Assembly: GCA_964019165.1 (NCBI GenBank)
Contig: OZ025268.1
Coordinates: 19,749,274 to 19,813,273, forward strand
Direction of reading: 5' to 3'
Length of the DNA: 64,000 bases
DNA from: Mastigias papua
Lineage: Eukaryota > Cnidaria > Scyphozoa > Rhizostomeae > Mastigiidae
Positions 46,071 to 64,000 of the stretch are shown here, in pieces. Both the position numbers and the translations under genes were made by a program. The first letter of the stretch is position 1. Each line of letters starts with the position of its first letter. Under the pieces are notes generated by a model. The model saw nothing but the letters and a program-made list of their open reading frames with translations. It made no database searches and was not told the DNA's origin.

Positions 46071-49000
46071 TTACAGTTCATCCTTCTTCATGGGACTGGA
46101 ATCTTCAGCATTATTGCTTGGTTTTTTCACTGTTTTTATGACATCTACCTTTTCATTGTCCTCATCCTTTTTCACATCACTGTTTTGAATTTCTTCTTTT
46201 CTTCTACTTGCTCTCATATTCAAATCACTATCAGTAAACCCTCCTTCTAGAATCTGCTGTCCCAGATCCTTAAGGGTATATGCATCTTTTTCCTCAGATA
46301 GATCAACATTTCGGCCTATGTATGCATCATCATCTTCTTCCTGATTTTCACCATCTCCTTCCTGACTCTCCTCATCTTTATCCAGAATCTCAGCATCGTC
46401 ATCCTGATTCTCACCAGTTTCATCTTCATCACTCTCTCCTCTCTCTTCAACAAGTTCTTGCTTGTCAAATTTCTTGGCTGCAAAGTAAAAGTTCTTGACA
46501 ATGTCCTCTTTTGTAATTTTTTCATTTCCTTTCCCAGCCAGATCATCAAAGAACAAATTTCCAAAATGCTTTGATCCCCATAGCCTCTCCTGATATTGGT
46601 CAAGAAAGTTCTTCCTTTGCACAACACCATTGCCTTGCTTCACCAGGATACTAAGAAGTTCCGCAATTTCCCTTGGGGAAATTTGAAATAGTTCATATTC
46701 ATATGTATTTGATGGGATGAGCGGCTCTGTCAAAAGGGCAGTTTGTCTTAGAACACTTCTTGGAAGTTGCTCAATGTAGCTCTTGGTAATTTTTCTATGT
46801 AAATCACCATCCTGTAGCAATGCAAGCAATCTATCAGTTTTCTCTGTTGCATTCATTGGGTGAAAATCTTTTAAATTAACAGCAGTTAAGATCTTTTGAT
46901 AGAGATTTTCACTGTTGTCATCAACAATGTCATGCAAACTGTCCCTGATTTCTGCCAATTCTGGATACCCCATGAACATTTGTCCTTTTCCAGGATACTG
47001 CCAGTCAACATCAATTTCACTAAGTGGAAGGAAGTCACTAGGGCAATCAGTAAAGTTTTGTTTACCAGAGCCGATCTTGTCAAAACGAGAGAATAACATA
47101 GCAACAGCAGTGTTCATTGTTCCATAGGACTTCACTTGGTGGTACATACTCTTTGGCAAGAAAAGGCAGTCACCTTTGTTGACTGTGGTAAATGACCATG
47201 GAACTGTTGCCACCTTAAAAAGCATGATGCATTATAGGAAGATGCAAAAAATCCAGAAATTAGCAGTGACTTGTGTTATGTAAACAAGGTGAAGATATAA
47301 AATTTAATTAAGGTCCAGTGCAGATTGGAGTGACAAAAATGTAACTGAGCTGACAGATAAGAATCAATGGTTTTTAAGGGGTCATTCAAATTATATGTAC
47401 ACATAAATGGAGGGAAGGAGTGGGATGGAAAGCATATGCCTGAATTTAAGGGGGAAGGGGGGTCCTGACAACATGTACATAAGAAATGTTATATTTATCA
47501 CTCATGAACTAACTCTTGATCCCATCTACTAAAGAAAACTGGCCATTTTCTGTCATTTAAAAATAAGATTAGAAGTCATCAAATACATTGAAAAGCAATA
47601 AAGGGTAGATATGAATGTACATATGACGACAGAGAGGTAATGTAATATGCATAAACCTGCATAAGGGGAAAGGGGGGGTCCAAACTCTTTAGAAATATTT
47701 GTGTCCATACCATGTGAATGACCCTAACTACATAATGCATGCAAATATAAAACTTGTCTCTATATGTGTCTACAAAACAGTGGATGAGCATACTGCAAAA
47801 ACATTATCAGAATGTAATAAAGGCAAGCAAAATCTCCTCTGGTAGTAGGCAACTATGAAAAACAAAGAGTGGTTTTCACATATAAGTATGCTTATGAGAG
47901 TGGATAAAGGCATCTCACACAGCATGAAAACAGCAAGAAATTCCTTGAAACATGATGTAGAATGATATTTAATATTATACATATATTCAATGGCAAATAT
48001 CATACTCAGGTGCACATCAAGAATTGCCTTCTTAGGGGTGTAAAAGGAAGCTCTCAGGACTATACCCTTTTGTCCTAGGTAGTACTCTTCAACAATTGGA
48101 AGCTTCCTTTGTACGTTTAAGAAACAACAGTCTAAAACCTGTTTTGCAAGCCTTCAGTTTTTCATGTCCTTAAAAGGCTGTATTACCAAACCTGCAAGCC
48201 ATTCTACAGACTGAAAAAATTATTAACTAGCCAATTTGATAATATTCAACCCACATCCACTAATACACCCACACTTGATAATTATTTCTCCCTGCTGAAT
48301 TAAGTGAGTTCCAAATTCTGTTGACAAAAGTTTAATGCAAGAAACAAGAAAGAACTCGTCTGTAAATACACTTGTGAATAAGCAAATTTGCTATCTTCTA
48401 TATTCAAAGGGAAATATCACTTCAAAACAACTAACAGAATGTTTAGCACTGATCTCATGGAGAAACAAATTGCAAAAACAGTTTCAAGCATTTCAACATA
48501 CACTTTACAGTAAACACTATACATACTTTTATAAAAAACCTCACTCAAGGCCTAGTAGTAAAAGTTCCTTAATGTCTGGCCATATTTGGTTCTAAAAATT
48601 TCTCAAGTTTTTAGAAAGAATTGTGGCGAAAACGAAAACAAAACGTAAAATGCATTGTCTTCTGTAGTGCCCAGAAGGCATATTGGCTTTTAAGCACATA
48701 AAGCAAACTGTGGAGGAAACTTTTGAATCCATGGAGGAAAACTGTGTTTCCTAAACTGTGAAAGATGGCACAGAATGTTCTAAAGTTTCCTAACTCCTTA
48801 CTTGTAGTTCTAAAAATTTCTTTAGTTTTAGGGTATCCAGGACTACACTTCCTATACAAAAACGTGTATACACATGTGAAGATGGCCTACACAACTGCAA
48901 CACATGGCAACTGTGGTCAACAATACACAAAATATCATACCATTAACACCGTTAACAATGCAGATGTATCAATTCTCCAAAACAGTAAATCTAAAAGAAT

Positions 49001-49761
49001 ATCTCAAAAAGAACCACAAGAAATAAAACGTTACATAATAGGAAATAAAATGCTGAATAAACCTTTGGGTATTTCTTGAGATCTACTGATTCTGGGTTGA
49101 TTCTTGAAAATCCCCCTTTTGGGTCTCCTGCTTCATAGGCTTTATAAAGGCTTGATTCATATTTATACTCGAATAGCTTCCATTCCTTGGTGCCATTGAA
49201 TAAACAGTTCATTGTATTAAAAGCATCTTTGTGTAAGAGACTACTAGTATTTCCACCACTCATCCACAGATCAATCTCCACCATATTCTGCTTCAGTGGG
49301 CCACAAGTCATGAAGGATGGTACCAGAACTTCGTGCCAAGCTGGAGTAGGTAGTTCTGAGACAATGTATTTGTTTGTGTCGTGGTAGTTGTCAATAAAAT
49401 TTCTCAAAGTGTCACGACCCATCCCTACCTCACCCATAGGTACATACCCTTCTTTCTCTGTCTTTGCCTCTAGTCTAAGTTCAAAATTCGGGTACTTTTC
49501 TAAAAGGTACTCATCTGTCCACTTGTGAAAAATGGGAGAGTCTTTCACGACACCTCGTAAAACAACAGCCTTAGACGGGATTACATATTTCTCAAAAAAT
49601 TCCTTGGCACTTGGGACATCGTGTCTTTCTTCGACGTTCTCTGGGTTTCGATGAGCACCAAGTGGAAGCATATGACCCACAACATTATCTGTTGCTGTGC
49701 AAAGACTGTTCTGAATGTAGACAAAAAGAACGATGAACCATTTTATGAGACTATTGGCCAT
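46071..49761 (-). CDS. ER-lumenal JmjC (cupin-fold) 2-oxoglutarate oxygenase with KDEL, two exons
   Basis: Exon 1 is 49761-49063 and exon 2 is 47213-46071. The intron (49062-47214) has GT and AG ends and phase 0, giving 613 residues. The N-terminus (residues 1-21) is a hydrophobic signal peptide. The JmjC domain (about 45-275) carries the iron triad HKD (His177, Asp179) and His258 in KSMYHQVKSYG, with Lys192 placed to bind 2-oxoglutarate. The triad is completed only across the splice junction (KKYPK|VATVPW), which supports the model. A helical region with a degenerate EF-hand-like stretch (FFDDLAGKGNEKITKEDI) follows, then a very acidic tract (about 500-550). The protein ends MKKDEL, an ER-retrieval signal. 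Several NxS/T sites fit lumenal location. It is probably a protein hydroxylase or demethylase of the secretory pathway; the substrate and exact orthologue are unknown. Confidence 0.9.
47379..47724. repeat. MITE-like inverted-repeat element in the JmjC intron
   Basis: The left end GGTCATTCAAATTATATGTA matches the inverse of the right end, GGTCATTCACATGGTATGGA, and the match extends to 23 bp with four mismatches. The ends are about 345 bp apart with G-rich and C-rich runs inside. This looks like a small non-autonomous DNA transposon. No clean target duplication was found. The rest of the intron shows nothing recognisable. Confidence 0.5.
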
Positions 49762-49800
49762 GTCTCCACACCTAACAGTAAAGCGACTAGGCCTGCAGAA

Positions 49801-49810
49801 TACTTCCGGT
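49801..49810 (-). promoter_or_regulatory. ETS-like site upstream of the JmjC gene
   Basis: The minus strand reads ACCGGAAGTA about 40 bp upstream of the ATG at 49761, a close match to the ETS core motif common at animal housekeeping promoters. The transcription start is not visible, so the assignment rests on motif and position only. Confidence 0.35.
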
Positions 49811-49811
49811 C

Positions 49812-52087
49812 AGGCGCACGTTCAAATGGAGACCTGGGCACGCCTCTTCCAAGAAAAGGCTTGGAGCAGTGGCTTGAAGGCGTCGAAAATCGTCGTATGG
49901 TTTTTTTATTGAAGGAAACAACAAAATTCTCATCAAATCCATACGACAGAAATATATGATTCTTTCTATGTCCATTTTTACTTGGAGGATTGTAAAGAAG
50001 GATGCCCGGTCTTGAAAACGGGAAGTCCTCACCGTTTTCGTTAGTCCATCAAGGAAAAGCGCTAGTGTTGTCTTTAGTTTTATCACATACTGTAAAGCGG
50101 AGAACGCGAGAAACTATATTTAGCCGGTCAAACCATGGCGCCACAGAGCAGGGTAGCAAAGGACTTCCTCAACATTATCAAGTGAAGTTTACTTTGAAGG
50201 CTGTATCGAGTTATGTCTAGCCATTTCTTTCTCTAGGAACTAGTGAGTCCTTCTAGGCAATGTTCGTAATTGAGTTGTTCGAGGTCAGACACCATGATGT
50301 AACTGAAGGTAGAAAACCGCCGGATTTCATGAACCCGACAAAAATGCAGCAAAAATCAACCCCATTTTCAAGAAAGAGATACGTTAATAGGGATGATATT
50401 ACACTATGATTTCTGCATCTTCTAAACTGGACGTAAAACATGAGTCTGCATTTTGGCATTTAGACAATTATTCACACAGGATGTAAGCTAAGTGAATGGA
50501 TTACTTTGACATACGAAGAATGATAGCTAGAACTTATCAGGAAAATGAAAAATCCCTAACTTAAACTTCAACTAAGAGACTTATTTCCACATTTATTAAT
50601 ATTTTTACCCATTTGATTCTAAATGGACTTATGCCCATAGCAGATCTGCATCTTTATCTTGTTTGTTTATTAACTGTTTTTGTACATTCGGTTTTTCGCT
50701 GAAACAACTGGTAGGCAGTTGTTTATTTAACCTGAATTGCATTCCAGGCTTAAAATGCAAAATGAAATGAAAGCAGATCATTTTCAGCAAGTTAAACATT
50801 CCAGTTATGCAAAGAAAAAAAATACAGGGCGATAAGAAGAAGTTAAGGAATCGACTCACCGTAAATTCTACACTTAAATAAATTTTAACTTCTGCAAAGG
50901 ACATAACTTCTTAACATAGTATTGATGAATCTATGATCACATCTTCAAAATACCGTAACTCTTGGGGTAAAGTCCCAAGTACGTTCAATGCCTTCCCTAG
51001 TAGTAACCGGCAAAATCTAAGAACTTCCCAGTTTTTTGGAGCCATTAACTAACTGTTTCAAGGAGAGAGTTGTGTTGGTTAGGATTGGTCTAACATAATG
51101 CAAAAGGACAGTGAGATGTAACTATCATCAATGTGAAAAAAGTGTTAGCTTTTTTCAAACAATGTGTCTACAAAGCGTGGTAACAAAGCTTTTGTATCTT
51201 TGTCGCACTGTTGAGAAATATCCTTAGAAACATTGTTTACTAATGGAAATTCCTTAGAAATGCTATCAGAAGAATTGGGAACCAAGAACGGGTAGTCGAG
51301 CAGCAAATCATCAGCTTCAGTCAGAAATCTTTCAAGAAGCCTTAGAAGCTTCTATTTCGTTGAGAAAAACTCTACAGGTGTTCACTAGCTGGTCAATTTG
51401 GGTAATCCCTGACACACTGACAAAAGAAATTTTACTCCATATAAAAAAGGGTAACTGCAAACATGATCCGATAAAATTTGGATTGTATAGAGAGAGGAAG
51501 TGTGGGGTGGACTCCTATAAATAAGTACGTTGAGTATATTCGATATGTCACTTTGAAGGTATGGGGTGCCAAATTGCATGGAAGGGAAAGGATGCATGTA
51601 TGAGAGAAGGATAAAATGACAAGACTCATGAGTAACAATTGGTTCATACAAAGAGTGACGAAGGTGCTTCCCACCTTCAACTTTTCAGTGTATGAAATCA
51701 TGTCCTCCTATTGCCAACTGGCATACTCCCATGGTAAACTAATTAAAGTTTCACTTTTAGAAGATCTTGCATCCGGCAAACATACAAGTAGTGGAGTAAT
51801 GTTCACCAATCTACAAAGTCAAGTCTTGATGATCCCAGTAAACGCGAAAGTGCGTGCAAATCGTCTTTCAGTGCTTCTAACAAAAAGAGGCACTTATACC
51901 TCTTTGATACGCAAATTTCACTAATTCCTTTCCTGCACCTTGGTCCAACAGTGAAATCTTTTATCCATGCTGCGATCAACACTAAAGATGCCATCTCCTG
52001 ATATGCGAACGTGATAAGTATTTATCCACCAATGATGTAAATCACTGATTGACCATTCAACTGATCACTGATTGACCAATCGACCAA
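49812..52087. other. Intergenic region between the JmjC gene and MED1, no gene seen
   Basis: This 2.3-kb stretch separates the 5' side of the JmjC gene from the 3' end of MED1. ORFs are short, lack recognisable domains and overlap in several frames. It should hold the JmjC promoter and the MED1 3' UTR. Near its right end the phrase cactgattgacca is repeated at about 52040 and 52067. No canonical AATAAA for MED1 was found in the first 150 bp after its stop. Confidence 0.6.
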
Positions 52088-59553
<7,466 letters not shown>

Positions 59554-60627
59554 CTGGAACGAAAAACAGAAATGAGTTAGAAGGAACAACTAGAATAATA
59601 GGACAAAAAGAACATTCAGTACAAGATAATTATATACACGCGTGTTTCTTTTATAAGGAACCTTCCTAGCTCGAAGCCTAGTTCCTTATTTTCCAACTTC
59701 CAATGATCAAATTGTAGTACTAAAAGTACCTTAATAGTTCCTTAATTTTCACTCTGCATTTACTGCGACACAAATGGTACAGACATAAGTAAAACATTGA
59801 AATTCTGAATTGTGCCAAGAATTTTGACTCTGAGGTAAGATCAGTGGAAAATGAAACACTTCGACACAAGCATAACAAGCAATCTATGAGGGTTTTGGCA
59901 GCAAATGAATGGAACCAGTTTCCTAATTCTTGATTGTTTGGTGTTATAAGCTCTTTAAATATTTCGCCATTCTACATGTAGGTTCCTTATAAAGTGGTTC
60001 CTTATCAAAAAAAGCTCGTACGAATCATAAAAGCTAACACAACTAAACGCTCTTGTCAGTTTCCCATGATAAAATTGTAGTTCGATATATTGTAGTTTAC
60101 TGTTTAATAATTGTAGTTTAATGCTGACATGGTCCATAAACAGATTGATGGCTGAAACAAGAACAATTATTGACATTGTTGGCAATTAGCCATGGCTATA
60201 AAAGATAATCGAATTGAGAACGGAATGATTAGAAGCCGAAAGCATTATGCGTCTTCAAAATAATAAAGAAAATCCCCAGCTATAAACAGGGAGGGGCTGG
60301 CTAGGGATGCCATGATGCAATCGTATCCCGGACCCACCCCGCCTATTATTCTTTGCTGACCCCCCAATTGTCTTCAGTAACTTGGTTGATTCTTGTCGTA
60401 CTACTTGATAATTTTGAAAAATAAATTACTACATCCATTACAGGCCCCATTCATAATTCAGCATCCCTGAGAAAAAGCTGTGAAGTCGGCCCCTGGTTGC
60501 AACTAGTGCTATCAACAGTATTCTGCTCCGTAATACGGCATCTATACGAGCGGGACTATTCATTGATGGAAAAACGCGACATCATATAGGTGGCAATGCT
60601 AATAAATTTATGTGGTAAGGAACTCAC

Positions 60628-60658
60628 GCAACTTCAACTAAATTAGAGCCTGCTTGGC
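60628..60658 (-). CDS. MED1: Tentative MED1 exon (31 nt)
   Basis: A short exon bounded by a good acceptor (tttacccacag) and a strong donor (GC|GTGAGT). It encodes QAGSNLVEV between split codons. Its start phase fits the end of the tentative exon at 61681-61636, giving TAPSQAGSNLVEV. That corresponds in place to the SPGLLQFEV segment just before the FQHP region of vertebrate MED1. Its end phase does not join directly to the exon at 59553, so either one micro-exon of a few codons is unidentified between them or the call is wrong. Confidence 0.42.
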
Positions 60659-61635
60659 CTGTGGGTAAATGAGATTTGAAAATGCGGTGAAACCTGATGT
60701 TTCGAAATGCTAACTCGTACTAATTAGGTTATGCGTTATGCACAAAAGGGGCCTCAGCCGTGCTCAATGCTTATACCTCGGCCTAACCAACACACACAAT
60801 GATCTGCAAATCCAATGAGACATTTCATCTACTGATAAGAGGGTTTTCATGGCGAATTGCTACATTCAGATTAGCTGGTGTCGGCTTCGATCATCTCAAA
60901 CCAAAACACAGTGTAAGGTGGTTTTGTCGCAGACAAATTCAATTAAACGCAGAAATTTGTTTTTCATAATGAAAAAGGAACAGTTTAAATTGGTTTTCAA
61001 GCCCGCTTTGTGTAGGTTCAAAGAGATAAACGTGAAACAACGGTCGTTCGGGACATTTTTCATCAACGAGGGTTTTGTGAATTCACTTAAGCGGTGTTGG
61101 AAAGTCACAAATAACTAGAGAATAATTTGAAAGTCATGGTGACACCAAGGGATCATTTCAAGACATAATACGTGTGGCAAAACTCGCTAAAAAGCGATAA
61201 ATTATCTCTATACATACGAAAAGGTGATTACAAATTTTCCGGACAATTTTAAGCGTTCTTGGTACATACAAACAGAAAACTATTCAGGGAGCATAATCAC
61301 TAAAATTGGATAAGCCAGTTATTACTATTCATTATATATTCATCATATATTCCTATCTAAATTCTTAATACACGCAATTCCCTTCAGCCAATAATCTCAA
61401 AATGCTAACTAGAAAAACACACATCTTAATCACATTTTCCAAAGAGACTTCTTCTATGAGGTGTTCTGTACACGAGACGTGGAAATATTATGAGAAAATT
61501 CCACTTCCTTACCCCAATAGAAAAAAGGACAGATTGAAAAATAACTCGATAAACTGAAAAGAAAACTAACTGGCAAAAGTGTTTGATGTTAAGAGCGTTT
61601 AGCACGCCCAACGTTCTCAAGGAGCAGGCACTCAC

Positions 61636-61681
61636 TGGGGGCAGTGACTGCTGATCCATTTAAAATCCCACCAAGAATAAG
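61636..61681 (-). CDS. MED1: Tentative MED1 exon (46 nt)
   Basis: It encodes LILGGILNGSAVTAP and ends at A|GTGAGT, a strong donor. The peptide aligns loosely with the NTLIGSCVKR segment of vertebrate MED1 upstream of the FEV motif. The reading phase continues correctly into 60658-60628. The acceptor (attctaag at 61682) is weak. Transcript evidence would be needed to accept it. Confidence 0.38.
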
Positions 61682-62214
61682 CTTAGAATTTTCATTGCAA
61701 GATAAGTAAAAATTTAACAGCCATTAAATAGAGATAGCGGCATGACCCATTATCAGGGATTGTTTGAAGACGAGGCAAATATCTCACACAATGATAGTAT
61801 TGCAAATCAAAACTATCTATCTATGAAGATAAGGGTCTGTTCTAGGCCTAGTTTGTTAGCACTACACTATCACAAACTTTGTATGATTTCTGGCTCTAGT
61901 GCGAACGAGGCCTAAATGAAAAATGGTAAGAGCTCTCGCCTGCTGTGCGGAAGGCTCACAGTTTGAGGAACGTCTGGAAAGGTGATTGGATGCTCCATAT
62001 TTGCCCACCCAGCAGCAAATGCGGATCTCTACTGATAAAGCTAATAAATTTGAGACTTCCAGAATAGGACTAACGCATAATGGGAAAAGTATATACAAAA
62101 TCCCGGAACGTACCAAAGTTGGTGCAACGTGTTCTAGGGAAGAAAACTGCTCAAACGAATGCGGTTTCTTATAAACTTTTGAAAACATCTCGCGATTCCA
62201 AGCTCCTAATTATC

Positions 62215-62346
<132 letters not shown>

Positions 62347-62535
62347 ATTTATTTACAGTTGGCTGTATTTATAGCTAAAAAAGAAGCTAATTAAGGCCAA
62401 CCTAAACTAACTCTAAAACTAAGAGACTAAAAAAACGAGAATATAAATACAGAACTAAGCCAAAAAACCTAAATCTTTAATATAAACTTTGCACAATCTG
62501 CAATCTCACGAGGAAAGCAATACACGTGTTTTATA

Positions 62536-62805
62536 TAAGAAAGTTCTTTCGCCAAGTGTTGAAAGTTTCTTTGCTTTTTCAAGATTTCAGCACTGAAACT
62601 GTCCTAAAACTTTCCTAGCAAGCATGTTCCTGTTGGTGTAATACTACAGTGTCAAACAGACAGACAGACACTACACAAACACAGTACAAACATCATAACA
62701 CTCTACCACATAGGTTACCATAAGAAATCTATACAAATCAAATAAAAGTGACGATTGTCTTGCGTCTTTAAAATTTTGAATTTTAAAGGAATATGACAAA
62801 TCAAT
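62536..62805. repeat. Dispersed repeat, copy 2
   Basis: Same family and orientation as 53775-54055, sharing ataagaaagttctttcgcc, tttcagcactgaaact, ctaaaactttcctag, cagacactacacaaac and gattgtcttg. It lacks the 28-bp tandem duplication of copy 1, so that duplication arose after the two copies separated. Confidence 0.62.
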
Positions 62806-64000
62806 TTTCTTGTGTCTCAAAAATCCAGTACAGAACTTTCTTAACTTTTTGAGCAGTCGAGCACTACTTTCCTATAGTCCATTTTCTTATAAGAAACCGC
62901 TTAGGGATCAGACAATCATACAGGCATTCCTCAAGTGATTAATGTCTGCTCACATAAATGGAATAAACACTCACACCGTCTGATTGGTTGGCCTGAGCTT
63001 CTGGTCGCTCAAATGCCAGATTAAAGCAATAAATCGAGAATTATTGAGTCTAAGAGAAGGATGACGAATAGCGAGGATTGTCTAAGCACTGTTTCAAGTA
63101 GATGTGGTAACCATAAATGCAAAAATCAAACATTAATGATGGCTGGCGCTAAATTGGAAAACGCTAAATGAAATTAACTGAACAAAACTCAACATTTATC
63201 CTTTAATTTGACATAATGTACCCGTGAGCTAGCACATGGAATTGTGAGTGATTGGGTGGCGATCAAAAAGTAAGCTATTTGTCTCATTCATTCTTCAAAT
63301 AAACCGGCTCTGTGTAACCGTGAGATAGAATATATTGCAATTGCTTAGAGGTTAATAAGGAATGATTAATGCTATTAAGTAAGAAAGTAAGGTTCAAAAT
63401 GAGTATGTTATTATATCAGTAAGAAATTAGGATAGCAATTAGCCCAATAAGTGACTAAATAAATAAAACACCTGCAGAAATATTCTGTTCATGGGTGCCA
63501 CAACCTCAGAAACGAACACAGCAGTAATATGAAAGGTAGGGGGTGTGTAATGGGCTGTAGATTTCCTGACGACAAAAGCTCATTGTACTAAAACTTCTAC
63601 GCAGGGAAATCCTATTTTTTGGTTTTTACATATGTGAGGTAAAAGTCTGGGGGTGTATTATTGAACTGAAATAGCTACAGATCATAAAAATATAAATTCC
63701 GAAGGTAAGAAAGAGTTGAAACACTCCCTTCCAAATTATACACTGCAAACGAGGAAACATATATCTTCATCTTTTGTCAAATACAGCAAAAGCCCGTATT
63801 TAAGAACCTTCACTTACTAAGAACCCACAGCTTGAAATTGCATGCTTTTTTATTTTAGTGAATTAAACCTTTTTCAGCTTGGTATTCTAGCTTATTTCTT
63901 ACAGCCCGATTAATTCTACATCAACTGAGAAATTCAGCTTGTTTACCAATAAATCCCCTTCATATATCCTCAAAAACATTACATGCCAAATTGTCATATG
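62806..64000. other. Right edge, no gene recognised
   Basis: This is AT-rich sequence with no ORF of note and no recognisable exon. If MED1 continues upstream on the minus strand, this would be intron. A loosely repeated phrase of the form gggggtgt(g/a)t(a/t)at occurs at about 63540 and 63650. It may belong to a degraded repeat. Confidence 0.5.

Noticed and set aside
60849..61118. 89-codon plus-strand ORF starting MANCYIQISW
   Set aside because: It has no recognisable domain, its length is within chance for AT-rich DNA, and it lies between tentative MED1 exons on the other strand.
61862..62188. 108-codon minus-strand ORF as an upstream MED1 exon
   Set aside because: The peptide does not resemble MED1, and no convincing acceptor and donor pair in the right phase was found.

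Overview
The window is metazoan nuclear DNA. It has GT-AG introns, a Mediator gene, an ER-type JmjC gene, Ty3/Gypsy and LINE retrotransposons, and very large AT-rich tandem arrays. Its base composition and transposon types fit an early-branching or marine invertebrate such as a cnidarian, but the species cannot be fixed from sequence alone. All recognised genes and coding transposons are on the minus strand.

Left and centre (1-43026). One array of a 107-bp satellite, about 290 copies and 31 kb of monomers, has been split by four insertions. (i) A Ty3/Gypsy element runs off the left edge (1-4025). It has gag, protease, RT and the start of RNase H, and a textbook -1 ribosomal frameshift signal between gag and pol. 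(ii) A 388-bp solo LTR with a 4-bp target duplication lies at 10666-11053. (iii) A 3.4-kb insert (29788-33220) carries a 53-bp minisatellite with its own 502-bp higher-order unit and ends in a perfect hairpin, resembling a non-autonomous Helentron/HINE. (iv) A complete 4184-bp LTR element (35561-39744) has LTRs differing at 3 of 528 positions. Its single ORF joins gag and protease directly to the integrase C-terminus, with RT, RNase H and the integrase core missing. All four insertions fall within about 19 bp of the same part of the monomer. The satellite has clear higher-order structure, including 7-mer units of 749 bp and an 18-mer duplication.

Right (43027-64000). The array ends sharply. 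A 5'-truncated LINE (43430-45925) lies just beyond the 3' end of a two-exon gene (46071-49761) for a secreted-pathway JmjC oxygenase with a signal peptide and a C-terminal KDEL. After about 2.3 kb without recognised genes come the 3' exons of MED1 (52088-59553, with two tentative upstream exons to 61681), recognised by the Mediator subunit 1 motif around RCLSIPITMR. Its introns hold palindromic MITE-like elements, a telomere-like repeat, long (TA)n/(GT)n tracts and one copy of a dispersed repeat whose second copy is at 62.5-62.8 kb. The rest of the right edge holds a (TCA)n tract and no recognised gene.

The cellular genes show no functional link to each other. The window mainly records a satellite array used repeatedly as an insertion site, next to ordinary euchromatic genes.
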